Shown piece by piece: positions 11,832 through 22,459 of a DNA stretch of 64,000 bases (the first letter of the stretch is position 1; each line of letters starts with the position of its first letter). A program made the translations under genes and the position numbers. Below the pieces are notes generated by a model. The model was given only the letters and a program-made list of their open reading frames with translations, was not told the origin of the DNA and ran no database searches. Source of the stretch: Trichosphaerium sp. ATCC 40318. Its lineage: Eukaryota > Discosea > Flabellinia > Trichosidae. The stretch lies in assembly GCA_038496445.1 (NCBI GenBank), contig JALMLS010000062.1:310001-374000 (forward strand). Direction: 5' to 3'.

Positions 11832-12091
11832 CCTTTAACGTCCAAAGTTTAACAAAACAAGAAAGCCTTAACACAATTTTAAAATCCAAACGGTTGCCTT
11901 AGCCCAACACCTCTAGCGTAAAGAATACACTCAACATAATACATGTCTAACTTTGTAAGATTTTAATTAGCGTAATACAGGACGTACTGGAGTTGGTCTA
12001 TAATTTCTTGTGTTACACTCAAAACGTCTTAGTGTGGTCGGTGAGAGTAGGCTTGAGCCTTTTCTTTTAGTACAAAAAACAAGTTGTCCTG
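11832..12091. other. Short intergenic spacer
   Basis: No feature beyond AT-rich sequence. It separates two minus-strand genes. Confidence 0.4.
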
Positions 12092-12894
12092 TTAATCTAT
12101 GCTATTGTGCTTGATAACGAAACTCTGCTCCAATCGCCCACTACTATCCCATTTCTTGTACTCTCCCTCCATAGTACCTTTAACAACGTGGAAGTATACG
12201 TTCAATGTGCCATTTCGATACCACCTCTTACACACTCCATCGTTTTTGCCTTTTGTAATAGAAGCTGTGCTCTTCCAATTGACCATTGGCGTACCACCTT
12301 TTGTATTCTCCGTGCTGCTCACCGTGAACAAAATAGGATTTTGAAGCTAACTGTCCACTGACGTGCCATGCCTTGTGCACTCCATGAATTTTACCATTGA
12401 CATAATAAAACTGGTTAATCAAGCCACCATCAACATGCCACAGATTGTACTCTCCTTCCATTTGACCATTAATGTAATTAACCGTCCTTAATGGTTTGCC
12501 ATTCATATGAAGCATCTTGTAATCTCCTTCCTGTCTATCATTCATATAATTACACTGAACATTCAAAAGGCCAGTACTGTACCACTTTTTGTACAGCCCA
12601 TGTTTTTTACCATGTCTCCAATTAAACTCTTGATAAACAAATAAAGTACCTTGATTTATTTTTTTTTGTAGCCATTTACCATGTTTGTTTAACTCACTAT
12701 CAAATCTTGTTGTTGTTGCTGTGTATTTCGATAGTAAAGGCCAGTTTTGATAAACAAATTGGTCCATATCCAATAAATATAGGTGTAACTCAACTGGAAG
12801 ATTAAGTAGATGGCAATGCTCGAGGTCCTATTTATTCAAGTGTTAGGCATGAATAATGAGTTTGTATTAGTACCTTATGTATTGATGCCCCCAT
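12092..12894 (-). pseudogene. F-box-like / MORN_2-repeat gene with a +1 frameshift
   Basis: Micro-exon 12894-12874 (MGASIHK) joins across a 46-nt intron (GTACTA...AATAG) to an exon at 12827. The head reads LLNLPVELHLYLLDMDQF then WPLLSKYTATTTRFD, and six or more MORN_2 units follow. Near 12264-12270 the frame breaks: the repeat continues in another frame (GKNDGVCKRWYRNGTLN) after one extra A in an AAAA run. Exon 2 is 736 nt, exactly one base more than a whole number of codons. Either a recent inactivation or a sequence error; the rest of the gene is intact. Confidence 0.78.
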
Positions 12895-13058
12895 TTATAT
12901 GTTTGTCGTTCAAAGGTCAATTTACGCTATCTACTCGAGTTTAAGAGTCCTTTAGTAAACAATAAAGCAGGTGTATTTTCTTTCTGTTCAGTTTTGTTTG
13001 ACTTAAGTGACCGCTTGTGTTACTGTTCTTGTTTCCCAATCATCTCTGAACTTTGATG
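12895..13058. other. Short intergenic spacer
   Basis: Nothing recognised. It separates two minus-strand genes. Confidence 0.4.
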
Positions 13059-14246
13059 TTAATTTTGAGTCCAAACCTGTTCTGGTAGCAAAAGCGTTTT
13101 GAAAAAGTTCTTCTGTAAATGAAGAAATGACAACCTAAGTGGATTAGAACTGAGGATAATGATAGGAGCAAACACATACTGGTTCAAGCTCAATCTTTGC
13201 TTGATTAGGTGTACCAGTCGGAAAATTATAAATGGCGTCACCAGCAAGTTTGAAAAACACTGGAGTATCGGTTGTATCTTGAACAACTGTGCCGGTTTCT
13301 CCTTCCCAGAGTGCACCTCCAGTAGCGACACCCATGGTTAGAACCAAGTGATTGGCAGGGTCAGCGTAATTCCATCCTTTAACTTGGAAGATACTCTCCT
13401 GTAGCGAGAGTCAACACACAGCGGTGTTTCCGAAGAAAATTGTTGTCGTACCATGGTTGTCGGGCTAAGTTGGGTTTCTTGGAGTACAGTTCCTTTTGCG
13501 TCAGACATGAAAAACGCAATAGCGAGTTCACCAACAGGGTCAGGATCAACGATGCTCTTTATGCTTGCCGTGTATGTAGCCCATTTTAGTTGACCTGTTT
13601 CTTCAACGCTTTTGAGTGTGTAATCACTTTCCTAAACAACTTAGTAAGCTTTGGTTTCAAAAAAAAGATCACGTGCGCTTAGTCTGTATCTTTTTACGAC
13701 ACTGTTAGAAGGATTCCGCTCTTCAATTTGGCAGAATGAAATTGCCATGAATCCAGCAGCAAATTCAACATCGAGTTTGAAAGGCTTGAAAAACAAAAAT
13801 GTTAGAAGATTGGTAACGTTTGATTACGCTTTCACAAACTTACGTCATCTTCTGTAGGTTCCTCAAAAGGTTCTTGAGCATTAAAATAAGCAAAGGTTGC
13901 TGATGGGTAAGTGAATCCCTTACCAATAGTAGGAGCTGCAACAGCTAATGAAGAGTATTAGCTGGTTTGAAATTAACTGATAATGGCAAAGTGAGTACAT
14001 ACCTCCAACTATTTTATTCAGTTCTCTTACTGGTTTATCAGCGTTTACTTCAAGTGAAGAGTACCACAGTCCGTTAAAGTATTTTTTTAGCGTGGTAGTG
14101 CGCAATTTACCAGGGTTATCATCAGCCTTCAGAGTAATGCCAGTAAGTAGGCCTAGATTAAATTGTTCTGTTGACGCAAGTGACAAGCAAAAGAACACGG
14201 AAAGGAGGATTAAAGAAACGGCGAGAATACTTTGGGATTTCATCAC
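13059..14246 (-). CDS. Secreted protein of unknown function
   Basis: Six exons in consistent phase: 14246-14003, 13944-13844, 13784-13698, 13631-13452, 13398-13180, 13112-13059. Total 294 aa. The start has a clear signal peptide (ILAVSLILLSVFFCLSLAS). The mature part is beta-rich and aromatic, e.g. FKLDVEFAAGFMAISFCQ, LKWATYTASIKSIVD, ELAIAFFMSDAKGT, GWNYADPANHLVLTMGVA. It resembles the feel of secreted lectin or jelly-roll domains, but I do not recognise a family. The acceptor of exon 2 could be 9 nt later (13935). The TGA-free path requires removal of a 53-nt intron at 13451-13399. Confidence 0.72.
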
Positions 14247-14686
14247 GTGATGAGGTGCTTCTGTTGATGAGAGTGTAGATTTTGAATTAATTAATAGTTG
14301 TTTTCGGGTGAAAAGTTAAGACACTTTTTTTTGTGGGTTTTTTTATCGGTTTTTGTGGTGCCAGCGCTAGCCGACCAATTACTCTTATATTGTAAACCTG
14401 TTAGCAGTGCTACAACCAAAGTAAACTCTGAGAATATCATCTTCCCAACAACTTTACGGGTGGGTTTCGTGACCCGAAATTATTGAGCTTTCAATTGTCA
14501 GGTGAGTACTATTTCCGCGCTTGAATGTTGGACACTTGAAGCCTGTGGGCAATGGACCTCACGTGACAAGCATTCAAACGTTTCGGTAGCGTAACTATAT
14601 GTGAAATGTTCACTATATCTTTTGTGAATTTTTTCTAAAACGTTTGCGCTAGCTTGAAAGAAGTAAGTACTTACAATCTGAACAAT
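14247..14686. other. Intergenic, no gene recognised
   Basis: Short frames only. The plus-strand 62-codon frame at 14298 looks like a signal peptide but leads nowhere. Confidence 0.4.
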
Positions 14687-15383
14687 TCTATTATAGTTTG
14701 TCTCATTCAAGTTTTACTAATATTGTCTAGAAAGTGAGTTTCTAGCACGTTTAGCAAAAAATTGACACTTCTGTCAAGTGGTGTAGATCTATCACTAGGT
14801 GAACTATTTGCGTGATAAAGCTGTCTTTCGTAGTATTCCTACGTACTTAAGTGATAACAAACTTTTCAATTTCGGGTTGGCACATGGCAAGATGATCGCA
14901 GTATTTACCTACATACACAGTACGATCAAACATTATTCTTCAATGAGCTAAAAGCGACTTAAAATGATTCGATTGCCTACAAAGCTATCTCATTACTGCC
15001 GAATGGCGGTATGAATGCCTCGAACACTGTTTGCGGTATGTTTGCTTCACAAAAATGAACGTACGTCTGTAAAACTTACTAGCGCTACACTGGCGGCTAC
15101 CCCATGCTAACAAAAGCACTCTCGCAGCATTCAAACAGAAAAGCAGGGATAACAACATGAAAACTTCCAAAAACACTATCAACTCTGCTGTAGGCTTTGT
15201 GAACGCAGCCAGGTGTCAATTTATAAATATGTAATAAATTTCAGTCTCGGTTTGTTAAATCACGTAATCACGTGGATTCGCAAAAAATTAGCGCCTGACA
15301 GTTAGTCACATTTAAAATATGAGATTTGCAAGTTTTGTCAGATCCGTCAGAAGATCAGAAACTGGTTTTGCTTTCAATATTAT
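14687..15383. mobile_element. Non-autonomous DNA transposon, copy 2 (inverted, eroded)
   Basis: Reverse complement of 4783-5548: TTTACTAATATTGTCTAGAA and GACACTTCTGTCAA at the left match the right end of copy 1, and TGCTGTAGGCTTTGTG near 15190 matches AAAGCCTACAGCA near 5020. Its right end has lost ~35 bp between AATATTG and the CCAGTTTCTG block. No coding capacity. Confidence 0.72.
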
Positions 15384-15719
15384 ACGGTTGCACGTGATAA
15401 TAAGCGCTTTGCGCACCTGTAAGCCGGTATTGGTACGAATTTTAATGTTATTTGACGCACTAGAGTAAATAATGCCTTCAAAGACCAATATCAGGAGTGT
15501 AAGGTGGGTTATTGCTTTGTCTTCGTATCAGTGTTGTGGACGTCAATTTGTATTGTGATAAAATAATTTAAAACGTGCAGTGCCATAGAGGGTAGCAACA
15601 CAATCACACTTTGAAAAAGTGCAAAGGTGCTGTATTGAAACATTCTACAATGAATTACACCTGAACATTGGTCCACCAATAAACGTCAGTTCTTGAGAGT
15701 TCAAATTTCAATTTGTCTG

Positions 15720-15894
15720 GAATTCGTAGTGACTACCTCCGTAATACAGTGGAGTATCCTGACTTATAAAAAAAATTGCATGCCCTATAAACCTTTACTA
15801 CAGTAGCAAGCGTGACTTTCGAGACTTAATCACAAACTCCTTGACATGTAGTCACTGTATTACGGAGGTAGTCACTACGAATTCGCTAAAAATA
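15720..15894. mobile_element. 175-bp MITE with 32-bp near-perfect terminal inverted repeats
   Basis: The left end GAATTCGTAGTGACTACCTC continues through CGTAATACAGTG and recurs inverted at the right end (CACTGTATTACGGAGGTAGT... to 15894). The outer GAATTC is itself palindromic and could be part of the target site. The size and the CCTCCG core resemble mariner-type MITEs. There is no frame inside. Confidence 0.8.
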
Positions 15895-16236
15895 CTATGG
15901 CAAGTCTTTTCTCCGAATAGTTTTCAACAGAGAAAGACACTTTTGATTAGTAGCATTAACTTGTAATTACTTTAACAATTCTTTTGGTGTTACAATGTAC
16001 TTTTGTGCCTGTAGCTTTGTAAAATAAACAAATTAGATATTTCGGATACTATTTTTGGCGGCAACGTTTCGGAGATGTTTTCCACCATTAATATGGAGAC
16101 CTCAGCTATGCTTGAATAGATGACTTTATTTCAAAACCTCATGTACTATCTGAAAATAACGCTCCTATTGTACTTTCTGGTCAACATTGTGAACGAACTC
16201 TGAGGTTTACAAACCAGAAATACAGTTTGTGTCCTT
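15895..16236. other. Intergenic, upstream region of the 7TM gene
   Basis: AT-rich with no recognised feature. Confidence 0.4.
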
Positions 16237-17952
16237 ATGAAAACCACGTGTGGGATGTGCCAGACTGCTTTTGTAGTTTGGGTAATACTACACTCTGATT
16301 GTTAGAACAGGCTTAGTAACATTTCATTCCGTAGGTAGTCGCTTTGGTTGTGTTATTACCAGGAGCTTCGACCACCTTAAATTTGCCCAATATTGGATCA
16401 TTTGCTGCGCCTACGTTGACGTACGACAAAAACTAGCAATTACCGTTTATTAAAAATCGTATATATTAGATATCCGGGATCTATATGGCCAGGGGATGGC
16501 GTGAGCGGAACAGTCACGCACTACATGCAGAAAAACACATCTTTTTTCGACAAAATTCTGTTAGTGTCGTTTACAGCTCCAAGAGCTGGCGTTGCTCTGG
16601 AGCCGATAATCGCTTCGTACCAACAATACAGACCCAAAGCTCTAGTTTTTAGAGGGACTTCACTTACGCCTGGTAAGATGTGGTTCGATACCAACAGAGA
16701 CTTTGATAGTGTGAAAACGCCAGTGGCAGTAATTTCAGGTGCCTTGTTTCGGCTTTTTTAGCCAACACTAACTTATTTAGCTGACCACTTCGATTATATT
16801 GTAAATACTCTCATACAAACCAATGGAACCATAGGCAACTCCGTATTATTACGAGGTACTTTAAAAAGTGAGTTTTATTTCGGAGTACTTAGCTGTTTTT
16901 TTTTCCAAATAGAAAGAAATGAATGGGAACACGTCCTTACTGGTAAAGTTGTGATGCTTTGTATACAGCTCCCGTTTATTTTATGGAGTCTATTAAATAT
17001 ATGCTTGTGCTTGAACCGATTCTACAATATAACCGGATCCGGTAGATGCGTTTTGGATGCTAAACACATCATTCTTTGTTTTGAGTTTATTGCAAACTTC
17101 AGTACGTCATAACTAATTGATCACGTGTGAAAAAAAAGATCCAACTTATTAACATGCGTTGTTAGTACGTCTTGTATTCTCAATAGATCTGTATGGCTCT
17201 CATAGACTTTATCCTCCTTGGGCGGCCACAATCTCATTTAAAAGTACACAACCATTTGCACTTGGATCTTTCATTATTATGGCTGTTCAATGGAATGTTA
17301 TTTTAAGAGCACAGAATATAATGGTTAATCACTTCGTTCAAAAAGTAAAGATTCTTTTCTATATATGTGTTACTGCACTTATTATCCTGGAGATAGCATC
17401 TATTATTGCGTTTGTACTAGTACGTATTTCAAAGTTAAGAAACTTTCTCAACTCCTTCTAGGTTGAAAAATCAAACTTGCTTTTCGGAATAACTGGATTC
17501 TACGTCCTATTGATTTTCATCGTTGGTGTGTATTATAATGTAACAGCAATTCGCGTACTTCTCCGTATTAGGAGGATGGAATCTACACGTGCGAAGAGAA
17601 GTATAGCAACGGTAAGAGCAAAGCGACCATAATTTTAGTAGAAATAAGAAGGCTTACACTCGTTTAGGCTATGAATAAGGGCATTGGTGTTGGCGTAACA
17701 ATAATCTTGAGTTCTGTTAGTACTTTCCTGTTCCTTCCTTTTATTATAGGAAGTCCGGTTGGCTATGTATTGGTTCTTTCTTGGTATTCTTGTCTTCTTT
17801 TTCTAGCAAGCACTCTTCAGATCTTACACTTCTATGATACTAGAAATTTACGTAAGAGATACCTTATTGGCCTTGGTTTGATTGAGCCAAATGACGACAA
17901 ACCATCTTGTGAAGAAATGAATACAACAAAACGAACAAATAACATGGCATGA
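16237..17952 (+). CDS. PA-like ectodomain plus seven-transmembrane protein (paralogue A)
   Basis: Eight exons splice in phase: 16237-16281, 16335-16420, 16470-16738, 16781-16855, 16913-17101, 17166-17419, 17462-17611, 17668-17952. Total 450 aa. A signal peptide (FVVWVVALVVLLPGAST) spans the first intron. The ectodomain of ~170 residues looks like a protease-associated fold (RPKALVFRGTSL, then VKTPVAVIS). Seven hydrophobic helices follow, including VVMLCIQLPFILWSLLNICL, FYICVTALIILEIASIIAFV and TGFYVLLIFIVGVYYNV, ending in a short charged tail. The architecture suggests a surface receptor or sorting protein; ligand and partners are unknown. It is related to the 28.5-kb gene. Confidence 0.8.
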
Positions 17953-18551
17953 CGAAATTGAAGCATCAAGAAACTAGCATTGAATCTGTAAATATCAACG
18001 TGTTTTTTTTTTCTCACTGTTCCTTGTGATGCTAAGTTGTTCCTTCCTTATTTACTCGAATTATGCTAATTCGTATAATTTTGGTAATTACTACATAAGG
18101 TGAACGACATTCCGAAAAGTCTTTACACTCTTCTTGTACATGGTGGCAAACTTGCGGAGTATTAAACGACTTTTATCCAATCACGCCCAGTAGCTGAACT
18201 TATACAGGTTTTTAGGCCGTTCGGACTAAAAGCGTTCCAATGGTCCGACATCTTTAGCAAGGCATTGATCCGCTGCTTAATTGTTGTACATAAATACAAG
18301 TATGTATTAATATAAAAGAAGAATTCCTAAAGAAGGAAGATACTTGCCAAAAAGGTACCCCGAATTTGTGGATTAGAAACATTGCCTAGAAACGTGGACA
18401 TCGACTATTAAATGGGATAGCATTCATGCAACACTATTGCTTCTCAAAACAACTCGGACAATTAGTACAACTTTGTCCAAGCTTTCCTTTTCTGGAGTTA
18501 GTTAATGAATGATAAAAACCTTCAAATTTTACTCTTCCAACAACACCAACA
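17953..18551. other. Intergenic, no gene recognised
   Basis: No coding frame or RNA gene seen. Confidence 0.45.
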
Positions 18552-18924
18552 ATGCATGTCCTTGTTATAACAATCATATTATCTTGTCTGGCTTATCTAG
18601 CAGCTGCCAGAAACTGTAAAGATCAATGTGACGAGTTTAACACTATGCCTCAGTTCTGGTCTTGACCCTAAACTTTGTAACGCTACATATGTTGCATGCA
18701 ACCCAGCATGTGAGAGCTACGTACCTTCAGAACAACAAGACGCAATGAAGATCATTAGAGCTGAATCAAGACGGAAACAGCTCACGATTGGTGCTGGGTC
18801 TATAGAGCCATGCGAATTGTTATGTTTGTGGCTTGATTGGCCTTGCGAACTGGTTCACTTACCAGAACCTGTATGCCATGCAATTGACGTTGTGTGCTTG
18901 AAAATATCATGTGGTAGTCAATAA
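18552..18924 (+). pseudogene. Small Cys-rich secreted protein, frameshifted
   Basis: ATG at 18552 begins a signal peptide (VLVITIILSCLAYLAAA) followed by RNCKDQCDEFNTM. The matching continuation (CLSSGLDPKLCNATYVACNP and further Cys) lies one frame over, ending in TAA at 18924. Adding one base near 18645 restores the spacing typical of short secreted C-x3-C repeat proteins. No intron fits. So it is either a recent one-base deletion or an error in the sequence. About 12 Cys in ~123 residues. Function unknown. Confidence 0.6.
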
Positions 18925-19840
18925 ATGAACTGTACATGCGTTCTGAACAAAGGTCAAATGAGCCTCTTTAATAAAAAATTGTTTACCTCCATTATTATTT
19001 CCTTTTTTTTGTTTGCGGTGTGATTATTTCACAGCTGTGTATCCCCCCAAGAAGACTTTTTATATCCGCAACAGGGGTATAATCGCTTCGTCATAAGTAC
19101 TAACGTTGGCTAGGGAATCATGTATGTGGTATTTTGACATGCATGTTTCATTTCTATTGCGAAATATGACAATATATTCTAACCTAGTGACTTGTTCAAG
19201 AAACTGTGGGTTCTATACGCTTGTAAATATTTACCAAACAACGAAAGCTGTTGTTTTGGTTGCGCCATTTATACTGGATAGAAATGTTGTTGATTCGGAT
19301 GCTAGATTGTCGTAAATCAGCACAATTGTTTGGTACTACGCTGTCTTGTATTCGGAGGGGCTTGCTAAAGCTTGTTTGAATACAACATAATACCTCCTTT
19401 GTTACCCATTAATGTAACAACAGGTGAGCTAACAGCGTAAAAGTTCTTACAATTTCTATTTCTCAAATGTTGTTGTATTTTTATCGCTATGTAGCACGTG
19501 TTCTTGAGATTATACCACATGACAACATATAAGTTAAAGGTTAAATGCGTATCTGGCTAACGAAAATACAATAGTAACTGCGATAGGAAAAGAAAACTTC
19601 AGAGAATTCAAAGATGTTTGTTGATGTCAGAAAAAAAAAGTGTCTCGCGGTAAACCCGGACATTCTTTACCCATAAATATACTATGGCTATACCCTCAAT
19701 AGTTGTTTTCTTATTTTTGAATACTTCCTTAGTTGTTATCGTCATACAAATACCAAGAGCACTGGAGTTTTTGTGAATTTTCAACTATTCTGCCTTCCTT
19801 AACAAAACACAAAAGAACGCGTATCCAAACAAAACTAACA
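18925..19840. other. Intergenic, no gene recognised
   Basis: The plus frame at 19106-19315 starts with TTG and has no domain; not called. The rest is AT-rich. Confidence 0.4.
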
Positions 19841-20755
19841 ATGGCTAAACGAGTACATACAGATGATAAAGACATTAATAAGCGTGGTGGGAGCCTAAAA
19901 TACGTAACTACAATACAACATAAAATGGACGCTGCCCGTCAACGCCATAATTGGTCGGCTACTATAGTAGGTGTTCATGAGAGTCATGACGATACTTTCA
20001 TGCCATTTGCTCTTTATCAAATCCGCGTTGACAACCCAAAGTCTGCAAAGGGGTTCATAGCGTTGAAACGATATAACGACTTCGTTATTCTTCAAAAAAA
20101 GGTACAAGGTGGTTTTATTTGACGTCTCTGGTTCTCACTATCGCCGAAGAAAAAACTTTTAATTAAAAAAAAACCTCTCTGTGCACGTGGTGGTTACCCT
20201 TTCGCTGACACGTGGGTTTTAGGTCAAACAAGAATATAAAAAACAGTTTAGCGATATAACATGGACTTCAAGTGATAATTTCCCATTCCCAGCGTACGTC
20301 CACGTGCTACTAAGCGTTCAATTGACTTCGTGATCTTTTGTTAGTTTTTTTCGTACAAAAAACAGTGTGATTCGGTTTTTCTTCTTACTCCGATTAGTAT
20401 GCCACCAAAACGGATTTTACTATCCTCAATAGATCCAATAGTCACAACAGAGCGTACAATAAAGTTCCAAGAGTACATGGACCGGCTTAAAACAATAGAG
20501 GAAATTTTTCAAAAATATATACTTTACGACTGGCTGATGGAGTCTGTACGCGCCAAGAATAACATGAACTGTGATCTTACATTTCCCCAGGTATCTAAAG
20601 TTAATGATATAGCAATTGGAGACGATCCAGGAACCACAAGTGTAAATGAACGCGTGATATCATCACAAGCACAAAGAAAAAGTTTGGAGTTCTTTCCAAG
20701 ATACGAGGACACTTTTACGCCAACTGTAAAGCCACGGCCGCACTCTCTTCTGTAG
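19841..20755 (+). CDS. PX-domain phosphoinositide-binding protein
   Basis: Three exons: 19841-20101, 20223-20293, 20398-20755. Total 229 aa. After a basic N-terminus, residues ~40-140 form a PX domain: WSATIVGVHES, YQIRV, FIALKRYNDFVILQKKV, then FPFPAMPPKR (the proline/PPKR loop) and TTERTIKFQEYMDRL. PX domains bind membrane phosphoinositides, most often PI3P, so the protein likely acts on endosomal membranes; that is family knowledge. The C-terminal ~90 residues are not recognised. The second intron starts GTACGT. The window also encodes a PI3-kinase at 46 kb, but no direct link is shown. Confidence 0.85.
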
Positions 20756-21077
20756 AATTGAACGCTGTCTACAGAAGGAAGAAAAAAAAAGAACAAAACG
20801 AAAGCCACATGATGTACAAACGGCAAAAAAACAACAAAGCTGAGAAAAAAAACACCAGCAAAAATAATAACTTATTTATCAATCTTGTACTACGTTGAAT
20901 ACGTATAGATCACTACAACGTTGTAGTGGAGTACTGAAATGCACTTCTGTTATTGAGTTCCAAGACTGCGTTCAACCTTGCAATGTCTTGTTTGATTCAC
21001 AGAAAGAATCCTAGCCAAAAGCAAGAAAGTCATAAGTTAGACGTTGCTCATACTAAATCATAGTTGAAAGCGTAGAA
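20756..21077. other. Short intergenic region
   Basis: Nothing recognised apart from A-rich runs. Confidence 0.4.
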
Positions 21078-21968
21078 ATGAACGTTAGAGGTCTACTTCA
21101 GCTTCCAGTTGAGCTTCAACTTGATATTGTAGATCTAGACGCTAGTTTACTGTTAAAATGGCCAATTTTATGTAAGAACGCCGCAATAGCGATTAGGTTC
21201 GATCAAAACTTGAATAGACAAGGCAAGTGGGAGAAATACAGTAAAGGAAATCGTATTTTGATAAGGCAAGCTTATTTCAACAAAGGCGTACTTGTCGGAC
21301 AATACAAGGAGTTTTTTGAAGATGGTCAACTGAGAGTCACGTGCTTTTATGACAATTATGGAGAACTACATGGAGAGGTAACAAGGTGGTTTTCTAATGG
21401 TAATATGAGTGAAAGATATAGCTGTATTAGAGGCGAAATAGAAGGAGAATACAAGAGTTGGTATGAAGATGGTCAAAAGAAAATGTATGGGTGTATTATT
21501 GATGGTAAGAGGGAAGGTGAGTTTATATCTTGGAGGCAGTATACAGGTTATGAGGAAGATGCACAATTAAAGCAAGAGAGTTGCTTTTACGTTAATGGAA
21601 AACTAGAAGGAGATCATTTCAGATGGTTTGTTAGTGGCGCTTTGTGTGAGCACAATGTTTATAAGAATAATAAAAGACATGGAGTTTCAAGGGCTTGGGA
21701 CGATATAGGTGTAGGAAGATATCTTGTTGATGAACGTGTATATGTTGATGGTCTGCTAGAAGGACAACATAAGATGTGGCATAGGGGTGGACAACTAAAA
21801 GGAATGTGTTTTTATGTTAAAGGAAGGAAAGAGGGTGAATATGTCTTCTGGGACGAGCATGGCAATACATCAGATTATTTGCGTGAAATAGGTTCAAACA
21901 GGTACTATGAGTTTCATAGTACATGGTGTAGACAAACTGGTACTCTGGACGTATTTCCTTTCAAGTAA
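21078..21968 (+). CDS. F-box-like / MORN_2-repeat protein
   Basis: Single exon from ATG 21078 to TAA 21968, 296 aa. It is the only family member here needing no intron. The head is LLQLPVELQLDIVDLDASL then LKWPILCKNAAIAIRFD and RQGKWEKYSKGN. About eight MORN_2 units follow (GEIEGEYKSWYEDGQKKMYG), with longer spacers (YTGYEEDAQ, DDIGVGRYLVDE) that break the 23-24 residue period. The C-terminal ~30 residues are unique. The units are diverged at DNA level, so this is an older expansion than the 6.7-kb gene. Function unknown. Confidence 0.85.
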   Translation: MNVRGLLQLPVELQLDIVDLDASLLLKWPILCKNAAIAIRFDQNLNRQGKWEKYSKGNRILIRQAYFNKGVLVGQYKEFFEDGQLRVTCFYDNYGELHGEVTRWFSNGNMSERYSCIRGEIEGEYKSWYEDGQKKMYGCIIDGKREGEFISWRQYTGYEEDAQLKQESCFYVNGKLEGDHFRWFVSGALCEHNVYKNNKRHGVSRAWDDIGVGRYLVDERVYVDGLLEGQHKMWHRGGQLKGMCFYVKGRKEGEYVFWDEHGNTSDYLREIGSNRYYEFHSTWCRQTGTLDVFPFK

Positions 21969-22459
21969 GAAGTCGATTTTTGGAATACCACAAGTTTTTG
22001 AAGGCAGCTGGCGAATTGCTTTAAATGTTTGGTCTATCAAGAGACTAGTTAGAACAGACTTGAATTTAAAGTAACGGGGACTGCATCTCATTACACCATG
22101 ACCTTCCCTGTTGATCAAGCGCTATTGTACTACAAGGATTCTTAAAAATGATAAAATGAATAAATATAAACATTTTTGTTGGTTTATTGAGATCTTTTGT
22201 ATTGATATCACAGTGTTTATATTGGTTGACATATTTATATTTACATTGACGGTATCTACAAACCACTTGGCTGTTCGATCCACTTCTTTTAATGCAGTTT
22301 GGTATGTGGAACAACGCTTGGAAGGAATCTATTGAGCAAACAAAGAATAGCTATTTTACTTGGTAAGAAGGGTTGTAGGAGTTTATTTTATTATAGAGTG
22401 CAATAAGTTGATTACAACCAGTACGTGAAATTGTACTTGGCAACCTATTACTCAACCTT
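21969..22459. other. Intergenic, no gene recognised
   Basis: Short AT-rich frames only. Confidence 0.4.
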
